Assembly: GCA_963792855.1 (NCBI GenBank)
Contig: CAWBXZ010000006.1
Span: forward strand, 1-64,000
Direction of reading: 5' to 3'
DNA length: 64,000 nucleotides
Source of the DNA: SG8-40 sp963792855
Lineage (GTDB): Bacteria > Pseudomonadota > Gammaproteobacteria > Burkholderiales > Eutrophovitaceae
The translations under genes were made by a program, and so were the position numbers. Below the pieces are notes generated by a model, which was not told the DNA's origin, made no database searches, and saw nothing but the letters and a program-made list of their open reading frames with translations. Shown piece after piece: positions 55,537-64,000 of the stretch (within the stretch, counting starts at the first letter, position 1; the number at the start of each line of letters is the position of its first letter).

Positions 55537-56409
55537 TTACTTCGCCACAAGCTCGAATAGTTGACTCGAGAACAGTTCGGCGTCAAACGCCTTGTCGCCA
55601 TCGGGCCAGGCGCCCTTGCCCGCCTCGAGTCCACGAAAGTCAAACTGGCTGGCGTCCAGCAGGTGCGATGGCGAGATTCGCTGCAACGCGGCGAAGATGG
55701 TGTCCAGACGCCCCGGAGTTTGCTTGTCCCATTGTTGCAGCATTTGCTTGACGACTTGTCGCTGGAGATTTTCCTGGGAGCCACACAGGTTGCAGGGAAT
55801 AATCGGAAAAGCCCTTAGCGCGGCATACCTTTCCAGATCTCGTTCGCGGCAGTAGGCGAGCGGCCGGATGACCATGTGCCGACCGTCGTCGGATACCAGT
55901 TTCGCTGGCATCGCCTTGAGCCGGCCGCCGTGGAACAGGTTCAGGAAAAACGTCTCGAGGATGTCGTCCCGATGGTGGCCGAGCGCGATTCTGGTCGCGC
56001 CAAGTTCACTCGCCACGCGGTACAGGACGCCGCGGCGCATCCGCGAGCACAGGCCGCACATCGTCTTGCCTTCGGGGATGACGCGCTTGACGACGCTGTA
56101 GGTATCCTGTTCGACAATGTGAAACCTTACGCCACGCGACTTCAGATAGTCAGGCAGCACATTCTCCGGAAATCCGGGGTGCTTCTGGTCGAGATTGACC
56201 GCCAGCAATTCAAACTCAACTGGTGCGTGCTGTTGCAGTGAGAGCAGGATGTCGAGCAAGGCATAGCTGTCCTTGCCGCCCGAAAGACACACCATCACCT
56301 TGTCGCCGGCGCCGATCATTTCGAAATCGGCGATCGCCTGGCCGGCCTGGCGGCGCAGCCGCTTTGCGAGCTTGTTGTCTTCGTAGATTTGCTTCTGCAA
56401 GTTCACCAT
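55537..56409 (-). CDS. ttcA: tRNA 2-thiocytidine biosynthesis protein TtcA
   Basis: It thiolates C32 of some tRNAs with an iron-sulfur cluster. 290 residues: PP-loop CLSGGKDSYALLDILL, cluster cysteines in CGLCSRMRRG and CNLCGSQENLQRQVV, and RIALGHHRDDILETFFLNLF. Start MVNLQKQIYEDNKLAKRL (56409). Lies 20 bases downstream of the folB gene region on the same strand. Confidence 0.94.
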   Translation of the reverse strand: MVNLQKQIYEDNKLAKRLRRQAGQAIADFEMIGAGDKVMVCLSGGKDSYALLDILLSLQQHAPVEFELLAVNLDQKHPGFPENVLPDYLKSRGVRFHIVEQDTYSVVKRVIPEGKTMCGLCSRMRRGVLYRVASELGATRIALGHHRDDILETFFLNLFHGGRLKAMPAKLVSDDGRHMVIRPLAYCRERDLERYAALRAFPIIPCNLCGSQENLQRQVVKQMLQQWDKQTPGRLDTIFAALQRISPSHLLDASQFDFRGLEAGKGAWPDGDKAFDAELFSSQLFELVAK

Positions 56410-56413
56410 GCGG

Positions 56414-56833
56414 CTACCTTGTTCCAAAGATCTCGAACCCGACCGACTCGCAATCAGGATAGATATCCGGCTTTTCACTCGATACGCGAGCGGCGAGCAC
56501 GCCGCTTTTGGCGAGACAGACATCGAGAATGCGTTCGCAGAACGTTTCCTGCAGATGAAAATGCCCGCTGTCGGAAATTTCCAGGATAGTCCTGCGAACA
56601 AAATCGTAATCGACGGTTTCCCGAATAGTGTCGTGTTTGATTCGCTCGTTCGGGTCGATATACAGATCGACATTGACGATGACGCGCTGCCGGGCCTGCT
56701 TTTCGAAGTCGTGCACGCCCATCGAAATCGACACGTCAAAATTCTTCAGAAAAATACGTCGTGTATTCTCCAGACGGCCGAAACCGCCGGCTTTCGAAGT
56801 CGCGCTCACGCGCCTGGATGCCTTGGTGTCCAT
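56414..56833 (-). CDS. folB: Dihydroneopterin aldolase family protein (FolB-like)
   Basis: A tunnelling-fold enzyme of folate synthesis. 139 residues with RRIFLKNFDVSISMGVHDFEK, QRVIVNVDLYID, ETVDYDFVRRTIL and the catalytic-type ETFCERILDVCL. The N-terminal 25 residues are an extra extension and the start may be further in. It overlaps the pteridine reductase gene by one base. Confidence 0.82.
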   Translation of the reverse strand: MDTKASRRVSATSKAGGFGRLENTRRIFLKNFDVSISMGVHDFEKQARQRVIVNVDLYIDPNERIKHDTIRETVDYDFVRRTILEISDSGHFHLQETFCERILDVCLAKSGVLAARVSSEKPDIYPDCESVGFEIFGTR

Positions 56834-57606
56834 CAGTTCGCTTCGAATTGCACGTCACGCTTGAGCGGCCAAAGATGCTGCCCGCCATCGACGATCATGG
56901 TGTGACCGGTGACCGATTTTGCCGCAATAAGGTAGCGCACAGCCTCCACGATGTCGTTCATATCACTGCTATGGCCCAGTGGCGCCTGGGCATGGGCGCG
57001 TTCGAATCCCTCTTTGGTCTGTTCGCCGCTGACGAGCGTTATTCCCGGCGCTACCCCGCACACCCGAACCTTTGGCGCCAGCGCCATGGCCAGCATGCGG
57101 GTTGCGCCTTCCATCGCCACTTTGGTCAGGGTATAGGAAAAAAAATCCGGATTCAGATTGAATACTTTCTGATCGAGCATGTTTACCACGCATCCAACCG
57201 TGTCCGGCGGAACCTGCGCCGCAAAATCACGTACCAGCTGCAGTGGCGCGCAAAGATTGATTGCCGCGTGCTGCTCCCATGTTGCCGGATCGAAACCTGA
57301 GGGATCATCGAACTCGAATAGCGAGGCGTTGTTAACGAGGCAGCTCAGCGGCCCGACCCGGCGCGAGCATTCGCCAATCAACCCGGAAACCGCTGCTGTA
57401 TCGGCAAGGTCGCATTTGATTGGGGCAGCGCGAACGCCGAGTGCCTGCAGCTCGTCTGCAAGCTGCGATGCCGCCTCAGCCGAGCGGTGATGGTGAATCG
57501 CCACGTTCCAGCCATCAGCGGCAAGTGCCGTGGCAATGGACCTGCCGATGCGTCTGGCCGAACCGGTCACCAGCACGGCGCGGTCAAGTTTGTTCGAATC
57601 ACTCAT
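56833..57606 (-). CDS. Pteridine reductase-like short-chain dehydrogenase
   Basis: 257 residues of the SDR family. The NADPH site VLVTGSARRIGRSIA has the Arg pair common in pteridine reductases (PTR1/FolM). The catalytic residues are in NNASLFEF, VNMLDQKVFNLNPDFFSYTLTKVAME (Tyr and Lys) and GVAPGITLVSG. The catalytic Ser is replaced, as in PTR1. It probably reduces dihydrofolate or dihydromonapterin, matching the adjacent folB. Confidence 0.82.
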   Translation of the reverse strand: MSDSNKLDRAVLVTGSARRIGRSIATALAADGWNVAIHHHRSAEAASQLADELQALGVRAAPIKCDLADTAAVSGLIGECSRRVGPLSCLVNNASLFEFDDPSGFDPATWEQHAAINLCAPLQLVRDFAAQVPPDTVGCVVNMLDQKVFNLNPDFFSYTLTKVAMEGATRMLAMALAPKVRVCGVAPGITLVSGEQTKEGFERAHAQAPLGHSSDMNDIVEAVRYLIAAKSVTGHTMIVDGGQHLWPLKRDVQFEAN

Positions 57607-57685
57607 TGGATGCCGCCCCGCTTGCGGAGCGCGTGAGGTCTGGTCGAGAATCGCAATTCTAGCTTACCGATCAGCAGGAACTCTG

Positions 57686-58891
57686 GTGCCTACACCCCGA
57701 GGCGGGACATTCTCCGGCCTGCCCCAGCCCGATGATGCAGCGCGTGCGCACGGGGCCCGGGTATACCGACACATTTGCCAAAAAATCGAGGCCGCTGGTG
57801 GGTGGATTTCATTTGCCGTTTTCATGGATCAGGCCTTGTACGCCCCGGGATTGGGATATTACGCGGCCGGGGCGCAGAAATTCGGCAGCGAGGGTGATTT
57901 CGTCACCGCACCGGAGATGACGCCGCTGTTCGGGCGCACCGTGGCACGTCAGGTGGCGCAGGTCCTGGAGCAGGTCGGCGGCGACGTTGTCGAACTCGGT
58001 GCCGGATCGGGTTTGCTCGCTGTTGACATTCTGGGCGAACTGGAGCGCCTCGGCTGTCTGCCGGCGCGATACCGCATCCTCGAGCCAAGCGCCGAGCTTG
58101 CCCAACGGCAGAAGCAGCGTATCGGCCACAGGTTGCCTGCGATGATCGAGCGCGTCGAATGGCTGGACTCTCTCGACATTCTGAAGCCGTCGGCACCCGG
58201 TTTTCGCGGGGTAGTGATCGCCAACGAGGTGCTCGATGCGATGCCGGTCCATATTCTGGTCTGGCGTAGGGAAGGTATTTTCGAGCGCGGCGTGGCGCTC
58301 GAGGATGATGCACTGGTGTGGCAAGAAAGGCCGGCCGGAATCCCGCTACAGGCAGCCGCCGGCCGCATCGGGGCCGTCGCAGCGAATCTCGACCTTCCGT
58401 ATGTCAGCGAAGTGTCTCCCGCTACGACGGCACTTGTCAGCAGCCTTGCGCATGGGTTCGACCGTGGCGCGATGTTGTTGATCGATTACGGCTTTCCGCG
58501 AGCGGAGTACTATCACCCTCAGCGCAGCAGTGGAACGTTGATGTGCCATTACCGACATCGCGCTCACGATGATGCGTTGTTTCTGCCCGGATTGCAGGAC
58601 ATTACTGCACACGTGGATTTCACGGCGCTCGCCGAGGCGGGTGCCGATGCCGGCTGTCGGATAGCCGGATACACCACGCAGGCGCAGTTTCTTGTCAATT
58701 GCGGAATTACGGAGCTTCTTGCCGGCACGCCGGCCGAAGACGTGGCGGCTTACCTGCCGCAGGCCACGGCGGTGCAGAAACTGCTTTCGCCAGCGGAAAT
58801 GGGTGAATTGTTCAAGGTTCTGGCGCTGTCGCGCGGTATCGAAGTGCCATTGCTCGGATTTGCCGAGGGCGATCGCAGCGGCAGACTGTGA
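57686..58891 (+). CDS. SAM-dependent methyltransferase, MidA/NDUFAF7 family (COG1565)
   Basis: About 401 residues. GWISFAVFMDQALYAPGLGYY and KFGSEGDFVTAPEMTPLFGRT are the family N-terminus; the SAM site is VVELGAGSGLLAVDIL, then IANEVLDAMPVHILVW and LIDYGFPRAEYYHPQR. The relatives methylate an arginine of complex I in mitochondria; the bacterial role is unclear. The start is a GTG at 57686, since no ATG fits. Divergent from the pteridine reductase gene. Confidence 0.88.
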   Translation: MPTPRGGTFSGLPQPDDAARAHGARVYRHICQKIEAAGGWISFAVFMDQALYAPGLGYYAAGAQKFGSEGDFVTAPEMTPLFGRTVARQVAQVLEQVGGDVVELGAGSGLLAVDILGELERLGCLPARYRILEPSAELAQRQKQRIGHRLPAMIERVEWLDSLDILKPSAPGFRGVVIANEVLDAMPVHILVWRREGIFERGVALEDDALVWQERPAGIPLQAAAGRIGAVAANLDLPYVSEVSPATTALVSSLAHGFDRGAMLLIDYGFPRAEYYHPQRSSGTLMCHYRHRAHDDALFLPGLQDITAHVDFTALAEAGADAGCRIAGYTTQAQFLVNCGITELLAGTPAEDVAAYLPQATAVQKLLSPAEMGELFKVLALSRGIEVPLLGFAEGDRSGRL

Positions 58892-59054
58892 ACGCGCGTG
58901 GTCCTGTTTGCGGTGCCCGCCGCTTCCTGTGTGCCCTGATCGTGTATTGTCGCTTGCGGAAATACTGCACAACGCTCCGGCCGTTTTCGGATGGCCGGGA
59001 ACGGCCTCATGAACCAGCCCTATTTCCGCACAGTTTCTGAACAGGGTTTCCTGG

Positions 59055-60404
59055 ATGCACATTCACATTCTCGGTATTTGCGGCACGTTCATGGGAGGCG
59101 TTGCCGTCATCGCCAAGCAGGCCGGACACACGGTGACCGGGTGCGATGCCAACGTTTACCCGCCCATGAGCAGCCAGCTCGAAGCACAGGGGATCGGCTT
59201 GACGGAAGGCTGGGACACCTCCCAGATCGACCTCAAGCCCGATCTGTTCGTGATCGGCAATGTGGTTTCGCGCGGCAATCCGCTGATGGAAGAGATACTG
59301 AACCGGGGTTTGCCATATGTCTCGGGCCCCCAGTGGCTGGCCGAGAACGTCCTGAACGGGCACTGGGTACTTGCAGTGGCCGGTACCCATGGCAAGACCA
59401 CCACGAGTGCGATGCTCGCCTGGATACTCGAATCCGCCGGCCTCAATCCGGGATTCCTGATCGGTGGCGTGCCGCTTGATTTCGGGGTTTCCGCGCGCAT
59501 CACAGAATCCGGATTCTTCGTGATCGAAGCCGACGAGTACGACACGGCGTTCTTCGACAAGCGATCGAAGTTCGTTCATTACCGCCCGCGCACAGCCGTA
59601 CTGAACAATCTCGAGTTCGACCATGCCGATATCTTTGCTGACCTGGCCGCGATCGAAACCCAGTTTCATCATCTGGTGCGCACCATACCCGGCAATGGAC
59701 TGATTGTCGCGAATGGCGCGGAAGCGAGTTTGCAGCGGGTGCTGGAACGCGGCTGCTGGACGCCGGTCGAATGGCTCGACCGTGAGGATGGCTGGTCGGT
59801 TCGAACCGACGATAACTTCAACGGGTTCGAGGTGTTATGCGGCGGTGAACCGCAAGGTCGTCTCGAGTGGAAGTTGAGTGGAAAACACAATCGTATGAAT
59901 GCCCTGGCTGCCGTGGCGGCGGCCCGCCATGCCGGCGTGCCGGCACGCGTCGCCATAGAGGCTCTGGGATCCTTCAGGAACGTCAAGCGACGCATGGAAG
60001 TGCGTGGCGAAATCAGGGGCATTATCGTTTACGATGACTTCGCGCACCATCCCACGGCAATTGAAACAACCGTAACGGGCTTGCGCGCGGCGGTTGGTGA
60101 CGCGCGCATCGTGGCCGTATTCGAACCGCGCTCGAATACGATGAAGATGGGCAGTGTCAAACAGGCGTTACCAGCCAGTCTCGCCGCCGCCGACCTGGTT
60201 TTCTGTTTTACCAAAGGGCTTGACTGGGATGTGGCCGAAACCTTGCGTCCGCTGGGCGCCAAGCTGCAGTGCGTCGATGACATCGATACGCTGGCCCATG
60301 CGGTTGCGAGCACCGTGAGAAGTGGTGATCACGTTGTCATCATGAGCAACGGCGGTTTCGGCAATGTTCATGAGAAGCTGCTGAACTTGCTGCGTGCATC
60401 CTGA
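59055..60404 (+). CDS. mpl: UDP-MurNAc:L-Ala-gamma-D-Glu-meso-DAP ligase (Mpl)
   Basis: It recycles murein tripeptide onto UDP-MurNAc. 449 residues, Mur-ligase layout: HIHILGICGTFMGGVAVIAKQAG, ATP loop AVAGTHGKTTTSAMLAW, VIEADEYDTAFFDKRSKFVHY and NLEFDHADIFADLAAIE, then a C-domain with VYDDFAHHPTAIE. Start ATG 59055 gives the standard N-terminus. Confidence 0.95.
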   Translation: MHIHILGICGTFMGGVAVIAKQAGHTVTGCDANVYPPMSSQLEAQGIGLTEGWDTSQIDLKPDLFVIGNVVSRGNPLMEEILNRGLPYVSGPQWLAENVLNGHWVLAVAGTHGKTTTSAMLAWILESAGLNPGFLIGGVPLDFGVSARITESGFFVIEADEYDTAFFDKRSKFVHYRPRTAVLNNLEFDHADIFADLAAIETQFHHLVRTIPGNGLIVANGAEASLQRVLERGCWTPVEWLDREDGWSVRTDDNFNGFEVLCGGEPQGRLEWKLSGKHNRMNALAAVAAARHAGVPARVAIEALGSFRNVKRRMEVRGEIRGIIVYDDFAHHPTAIETTVTGLRAAVGDARIVAVFEPRSNTMKMGSVKQALPASLAAADLVFCFTKGLDWDVAETLRPLGAKLQCVDDIDTLAHAVASTVRSGDHVVIMSNGGFGNVHEKLLNLLRAS

Positions 60405-60475
60405 ACTGCGACAGTAAGGTTGTTTTTTATTGATCGCAAGCTGTCGCGGCAAGACCACTCAGTCACGGTGTCGAG

Positions 60476-61042
60476 ATGATTGTTTATATCCACGGCTTCA
60501 ACAGCTCTCCCGCTTCTCACAAGGCAAATCAGCTTCGTGCGCGGCTGGCGGCGCTGGGGCGCGAGGATGAGTTCGCGTGCCCTGCCCTGTCGCACTGGCC
60601 TGACGAAGCAATACAACTTCTCCGGGAACAAGTAGCCCTCGAAAACCCGGAAGAAGTGACACTGGTTGGCAGTTCGCTCGGCGGCTTTTACGCCACCTGG
60701 CTGACCGAGCACCTGGGTTGCCGTGCGGTGCTGGTGAATCCGGCGATCACGCCTCACGAGGGTTTGCGCGCTTACCTTGGACGCCAGAAGAATCTCTACA
60801 CCGGGCAGCCATATGAATTCACCGAAAGTCATCTGGCTCAACTCGAGGCCCTGTACCGAGAGCGGCCCGGAAGACTTGATCGCTACCTGCTGATACATAC
60901 CACTGGCGACGAACTGCTCGATTGGCGGGTGGCGGTGGCGCGTTACCAGGGTTGCCGGCAAATCATTGTCGCCGGCAGCGACCATGGTTTCGGCGAGTTT
61001 GGCGACTATGTTGACTGCGTGCTCGGGTTTGCGGGTCTGTGA
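60476..61042 (+). CDS. YqiA-like esterase (alpha/beta hydrolase)
   Basis: 188 residues. YIHGFNSSPASHKANQLRARL, the nucleophile elbow LVGSSLGGFYATWL, LVNPAITPHEGLRAYLG and the C-terminal His in GSDHGFGEF. Such proteins are short-chain esterases and this gene commonly lies in the mpl-RNB neighbourhood. The start is ATG 60476; substrate unknown. Confidence 0.88.
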   Translation: MIVYIHGFNSSPASHKANQLRARLAALGREDEFACPALSHWPDEAIQLLREQVALENPEEVTLVGSSLGGFYATWLTEHLGCRAVLVNPAITPHEGLRAYLGRQKNLYTGQPYEFTESHLAQLEALYRERPGRLDRYLLIHTTGDELLDWRVAVARYQGCRQIIVAGSDHGFGEFGDYVDCVLGFAGL

Positions 61043-61128
61043 TGCCGCTCAAGCGGGGTATCCGTTCTGGCGGTGCTGATGGCGCGAAGTCGAGCGGATG
61101 CGGGCTCGGACGCTCGCGTATAATGCGC

Positions 61129-61134
61129 CACCTT
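61129..61134 (+). promoter_or_regulatory. Possible -10 box before the RNB gene
   Basis: TATAAT, followed by GC-rich DNA, 36 bases before the RNB start. No good -35 was found. Confidence 0.35.
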
Positions 61135-61169
61135 TCGCGCTGCACATTGAGCGCCAAGCTGACATTTGC

Positions 61170-63026
61170 ATGAACGTATTCTACGAAGAGTCCGGTAGCC
61201 TGAAGGCTGCTTCAATCGTCGAGGACAACAACACCTCGCTGCAGGTCCAGACCCAGCATGGCAAGCGTGCCAAGATTAAATCGGCCGCCGTCCTGTTGCG
61301 TTTTGAGCACCACTCGCTGAACGAATTCATGGAGCGTGCCCGGCTGGTCGCAGAAGAGATTGAGCCGGGTTTTCTGTGGGAAGCCTGCGGAGATTCGGAG
61401 TTTTCTTTCGAGACGCTGGCGGAAGAATACTTCGGTCGTCAGCCGCAAGCCGAGGAGGCGGCCGGTCTGTTGATGCGCTTGCAGGCAACCCCGACGCATT
61501 TTTACAAGAAAGGCAAAGGCCATTACAAACCGGCGCCACCGGATGCGCTCAAGTCGGCGCTGGCCTCGATCGAGCGCAAGCGCCAGCAAGCTGAACAGCA
61601 GGCAGACTATGTTGCCAGCCTGGCACGTTTCGAATTGCCCGAGGCGTTCAAGCCGGTACTCACCCATCTGTTGTACAAGCCTGACCGCGCTACCGTTGAA
61701 GCGAAGGCGCTTGAGGAGGCCTGTTCGCAACTGAAACTCTCACCGCCACGCTTGCTTGAGAAGTGCGGCGCGCTCACATCCAGCCTGGACTACCATTTCG
61801 GCCGTTTTCTGTTCGAGCATTTCCCGCGCGGAACGGATTTTGGCGAAGCACTGAATTCTGGAAACGTAGATGAACTCCCGCTGGCGCCGTCGCGTGCGTT
61901 CAGTATCGACGACGAGACCACGACCGAAATCGATGATGCGTTCTCAGTTACGCGCACCGACAACGGAAACTGGCGAGTCGGCGTGCATATCGCCGCTCCG
62001 GCTTTGGGTATTGCCGCGGATTCGGAACTCGATGCCGAAGCGCGCAAACGCATGTCCACAGTCTATTTTCCGGGCGGCAAGGTCACCATGTTGCCGCAGC
62101 CGGTGATCGACCGTTTCACCCTGTCCGAAGGCCGGGATTGTCCGGCGCTCTCGATGTATGTCGAGGTTGACCACGATTTCCGGATTGTGAACCGGCGCAC
62201 GGTCCTCGAGCGTGTTCACATCAGCCGTAACCTGCACCACAACATGCTGGATAGGGAATTCGACGACGATGCAGTGGCGGCAGGACACGCCGATTTCGAG
62301 TTTGGCGAGGAATTATTGCTGTTGTTCCGGTTTGCCGTCTGTCTGGAACGCCAGCGCGGCAAGAACGAAAACCGGGTGCAACGCCCCGATTACAGTTTTT
62401 ACGTCGAGGACGATCGCGTGCGTATCGTGCCGCGCAAACGCGGCGCGCCGCTCGACAAACTGGTATCCGAGTTGATGATTCTGGTGAATGGCGAATGGGC
62501 GCGCCTTCTGGGCGAGGCGAGCTTGCCCGGGCTGTATCGCACGCAGGCGAGTGGAAAAGTCAAAATGTCCACTGTTGCGGCTCCGCATGAAGGCCTCGGA
62601 CTGGAACAATATATCTGGGCGAGCAGTCCGCTGCGTCGCTACGCCGACCTTGCGAACCAGCGCCAGTTGATCAGCGTGGTGCGCCAGTCTGCGCCTGCGT
62701 ACCCGCCGCGAGATCAGACGCTGTTCGAAGTCATGCGCGGCTTCGAACTGGCCTACGACGCGTATGCCGAGTTTCAGCGCTCGATGGAGCGCTTCTGGTG
62801 CTTGCGCTGGCTGTTGCAGGAGCAGCCGGCTGAAGTGCGCGCAGAGGTGATACGCGACGATCTGGTCAGGTTTCAGGACATTCCCCTCGTGTGCCGTGTG
62901 CCGTCGATGCCGCAGTTGCCCGCGGGTACCATCGTGGAGTTGGGTGTGTCGGACATTGACCTGATCGAGTTGACCTTGCATTGCGAATACATCTCCACGG
63001 CGGAGCCAGCCGGCGCGGAAACGTGA
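61170..63026 (+). CDS. RNase II family 3'-5' exoribonuclease (RNB domain)
   Basis: 618 residues. The N-terminal part is a nucleic-acid-binding region, followed by the RNB core with the metal site FSIDDETTTEIDDAFSV, RKRMSTVYFPGGKVTMLP, the catalytic-zone YVEDDRVRIVPRKRGAPLDKLV and SPLRRYADLANQRQLISV. It degrades RNA processively. Start MNVFYEESGSLKAASIVEDN (61170) was chosen over an upstream in-frame ATG without homology. Confidence 0.9.
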   Translation: MNVFYEESGSLKAASIVEDNNTSLQVQTQHGKRAKIKSAAVLLRFEHHSLNEFMERARLVAEEIEPGFLWEACGDSEFSFETLAEEYFGRQPQAEEAAGLLMRLQATPTHFYKKGKGHYKPAPPDALKSALASIERKRQQAEQQADYVASLARFELPEAFKPVLTHLLYKPDRATVEAKALEEACSQLKLSPPRLLEKCGALTSSLDYHFGRFLFEHFPRGTDFGEALNSGNVDELPLAPSRAFSIDDETTTEIDDAFSVTRTDNGNWRVGVHIAAPALGIAADSELDAEARKRMSTVYFPGGKVTMLPQPVIDRFTLSEGRDCPALSMYVEVDHDFRIVNRRTVLERVHISRNLHHNMLDREFDDDAVAAGHADFEFGEELLLLFRFAVCLERQRGKNENRVQRPDYSFYVEDDRVRIVPRKRGAPLDKLVSELMILVNGEWARLLGEASLPGLYRTQASGKVKMSTVAAPHEGLGLEQYIWASSPLRRYADLANQRQLISVVRQSAPAYPPRDQTLFEVMRGFELAYDAYAEFQRSMERFWCLRWLLQEQPAEVRAEVIRDDLVRFQDIPLVCRVPSMPQLPAGTIVELGVSDIDLIELTLHCEYISTAEPAGAET

Positions 63027-63054
63027 CCAAAGTCATATTAGTCTCTAGAATTCG

Positions 63055-64000
63055 TTGCAACGTGAACAACTCGCCATTTGGAACTTGCCGGAGCAGACAC
63101 TGAGCTTATTCGCGTTGCCGGCGCAGAAGACCCCGAATCAGACCGCTCGCGGGAGGCTGACGTCTGCCGACATCTTGCCGGTTACGCTGGCGATCTCCAT
63201 CGTATTCCACGCGTTTTTGCTGTTGATCACATTCGCGGTGCCGGAAGCCCCGCGCGGCAAGAGCGCTCCGCAACTCGATGTGGTGCTGGTCAACAGCCAG
63301 TCGCCGACGCGGCCTGTCAAAGCCGAGGTGCTGGCGCAGGCGAACCTCGACGGCGGCGGCAATACCGAATCGGATCTGCGGGCGAGTTCAAACCTCCCGG
63401 TCATCGAAGACATGCAGGCGACGGATTCGCTCGAACTTTCCTCACGCCAGGTTAAACAGCTCGAACAACGCGTTGCCCGGCTGCTTGCCGCAGCCGGAGA
63501 CGAGGCGCAGACGGCCCCGACCACCAAATCACAGCCGCAGGCGTTTTCTCAGGATGCGACCAGGGATCAGATTGCCAGGCAACGGCGTCTGGAAGTGGCG
63601 CGCCTGGAAGCACAGATTGCCAAGGAGTGGCAGGCCTATCAAAAATTGCCGCGCCGCAAGTTCATTGGTGCGCGGGCGGAAAGCGCCGTGTACGCTGAGT
63701 ACGTCGAGAAGTGGCGCCAGCGAATCGAAACTGTTGGCACGCGCAACTACCCGGAGGAGGCGCGACGGCGCGGCATTTTTGCGTCGTTATTGCTGACGGT
63801 GTCAATCAATGCCGACGGATCGGTTGAGCGCATCGAAATCGATCGCTCGTCGGGTCACGCCGTCCTCGATGAAGCGGCGCGTCGAATAGTTGAACTGGCC
63901 GGCCCGTTTCCACCCTTTCCGTCGTCCGTACGCGGTGAGTACGATATTCTGTCGATTACGCGGCAGTGGTCTTTTACCCGTAACGATATCGACATCGCGG
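63055..64000 (+). CDS. TonB-family energy transducer, 3'-truncated by the window end
   Basis: The open frame has no ATG; the first possible start is TTG 63055, just after an in-frame TAG. Its N-terminal membrane segment is ILPVTLAISIVFHAFLLLIT, followed by a periplasmic linker and the C-terminal TonB domain (TVGTRNYPEEARRRGIFASL, VSINADGSVERIEID, SSGHAVLDEAARRIVELA). TonB passes proton-motive energy to outer-membrane receptors. The gene continues past 64000. Confidence 0.82.
   Translation, partial: MQREQLAIWNLPEQTLSLFALPAQKTPNQTARGRLTSADILPVTLAISIVFHAFLLLITFAVPEAPRGKSAPQLDVVLVNSQSPTRPVKAEVLAQANLDGGGNTESDLRASSNLPVIEDMQATDSLELSSRQVKQLEQRVARLLAAAGDEAQTAPTTKSQPQAFSQDATRDQIARQRRLEVARLEAQIAKEWQAYQKLPRRKFIGARAESAVYAEYVEKWRQRIETVGTRNYPEEARRRGIFASLLLTVSINADGSVERIEIDRSSGHAVLDEAARRIVELAGPFPPFPSSVRGEYDILSITRQWSFTRNDIDIA

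Overview
This is a GC-rich bacterial chromosome fragment. The core gene order matches what is familiar in Betaproteobacteria (inference, no search run): hslU-hslV, xerC-DUF484-dapF, two LpxL-type acyltransferases beside metK, an SAH riboswitch in front of ahcY-metF, ttcA-folB-pteridine reductase against a COG1565 methyltransferase, and mpl-yqiA-RNB-tonB. No tRNA, rRNA or CRISPR array was seen.

Region 1 (1-26.8 kb) is accessory and looks devoted to low oxygen, stress and energy scavenging. It opens with a glycyl radical enzyme, a phosphofructokinase-like protein that lacks the usual catalytic motifs, a radical-SAM activase and a glutamate dehydrogenase, all broken by single-base frameshifts. 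Next come intact transporters (BASS and SulP families), a stand-alone receiver protein, and a coherent glutamine/glutamate module: DcaP-type porin, secreted glutaminase and GltS symporter. A frameshifted TolC/membrane-fusion/RND efflux operon follows. Then come a K+ channel, a membrane-anchored hydrolase, a secreted protein, a phospholipase D remnant, a BCAM0308-type zinc ribbon, a short hibernation factor, a CBS-pair protein, the archease-RtcB RNA ligase pair and a coiled-coil protein. The receiver gene and the K+ channel gene share a 63-bp upstream element.

Region 2 (27-36.9 kb) carries glycogen synthase, a lar operon (LarA homologue, LarC, frameshifted LarE, LarB) that should build a nickel-pincer racemase or epimerase, a DUF1614 membrane protein, and the divergent ergothioneine pair egtB/egtD with a palindrome between them.

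Region 3 (37-48.8 kb, mostly minus strand) has hslUV, a metal-uptake set (His-rich porin, metal-binding protein, permease, but no ATPase), a histidine phosphatase, xerC, DUF484, dapF, a GNAT enzyme, a CoA-binding protein and two lipid A acyltransferases.

Region 4 (48.9-64 kb) holds the activated-methyl cycle: metK with a 130-bp tandem repeat that duplicates its own 3' end, a riboswitch-controlled ahcY, and metF abutting a 272-bp palindromic MITE-like element. After these come an alanine-glyoxylate aminotransferase, a YeeE/YedE pair, ttcA, folB, a pteridine reductase, a MidA-type methyltransferase, mpl, yqiA, an RNB exonuclease and a TonB-like gene cut by the window end.

Nearly all frameshifts are net +1 and cluster in two operons (1-5.9 kb and 13.4-19.2 kb), with about 7 kb of almost undamaged genes between them. 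Whether this is sequencing error or real decay cannot be decided from the sequence alone.
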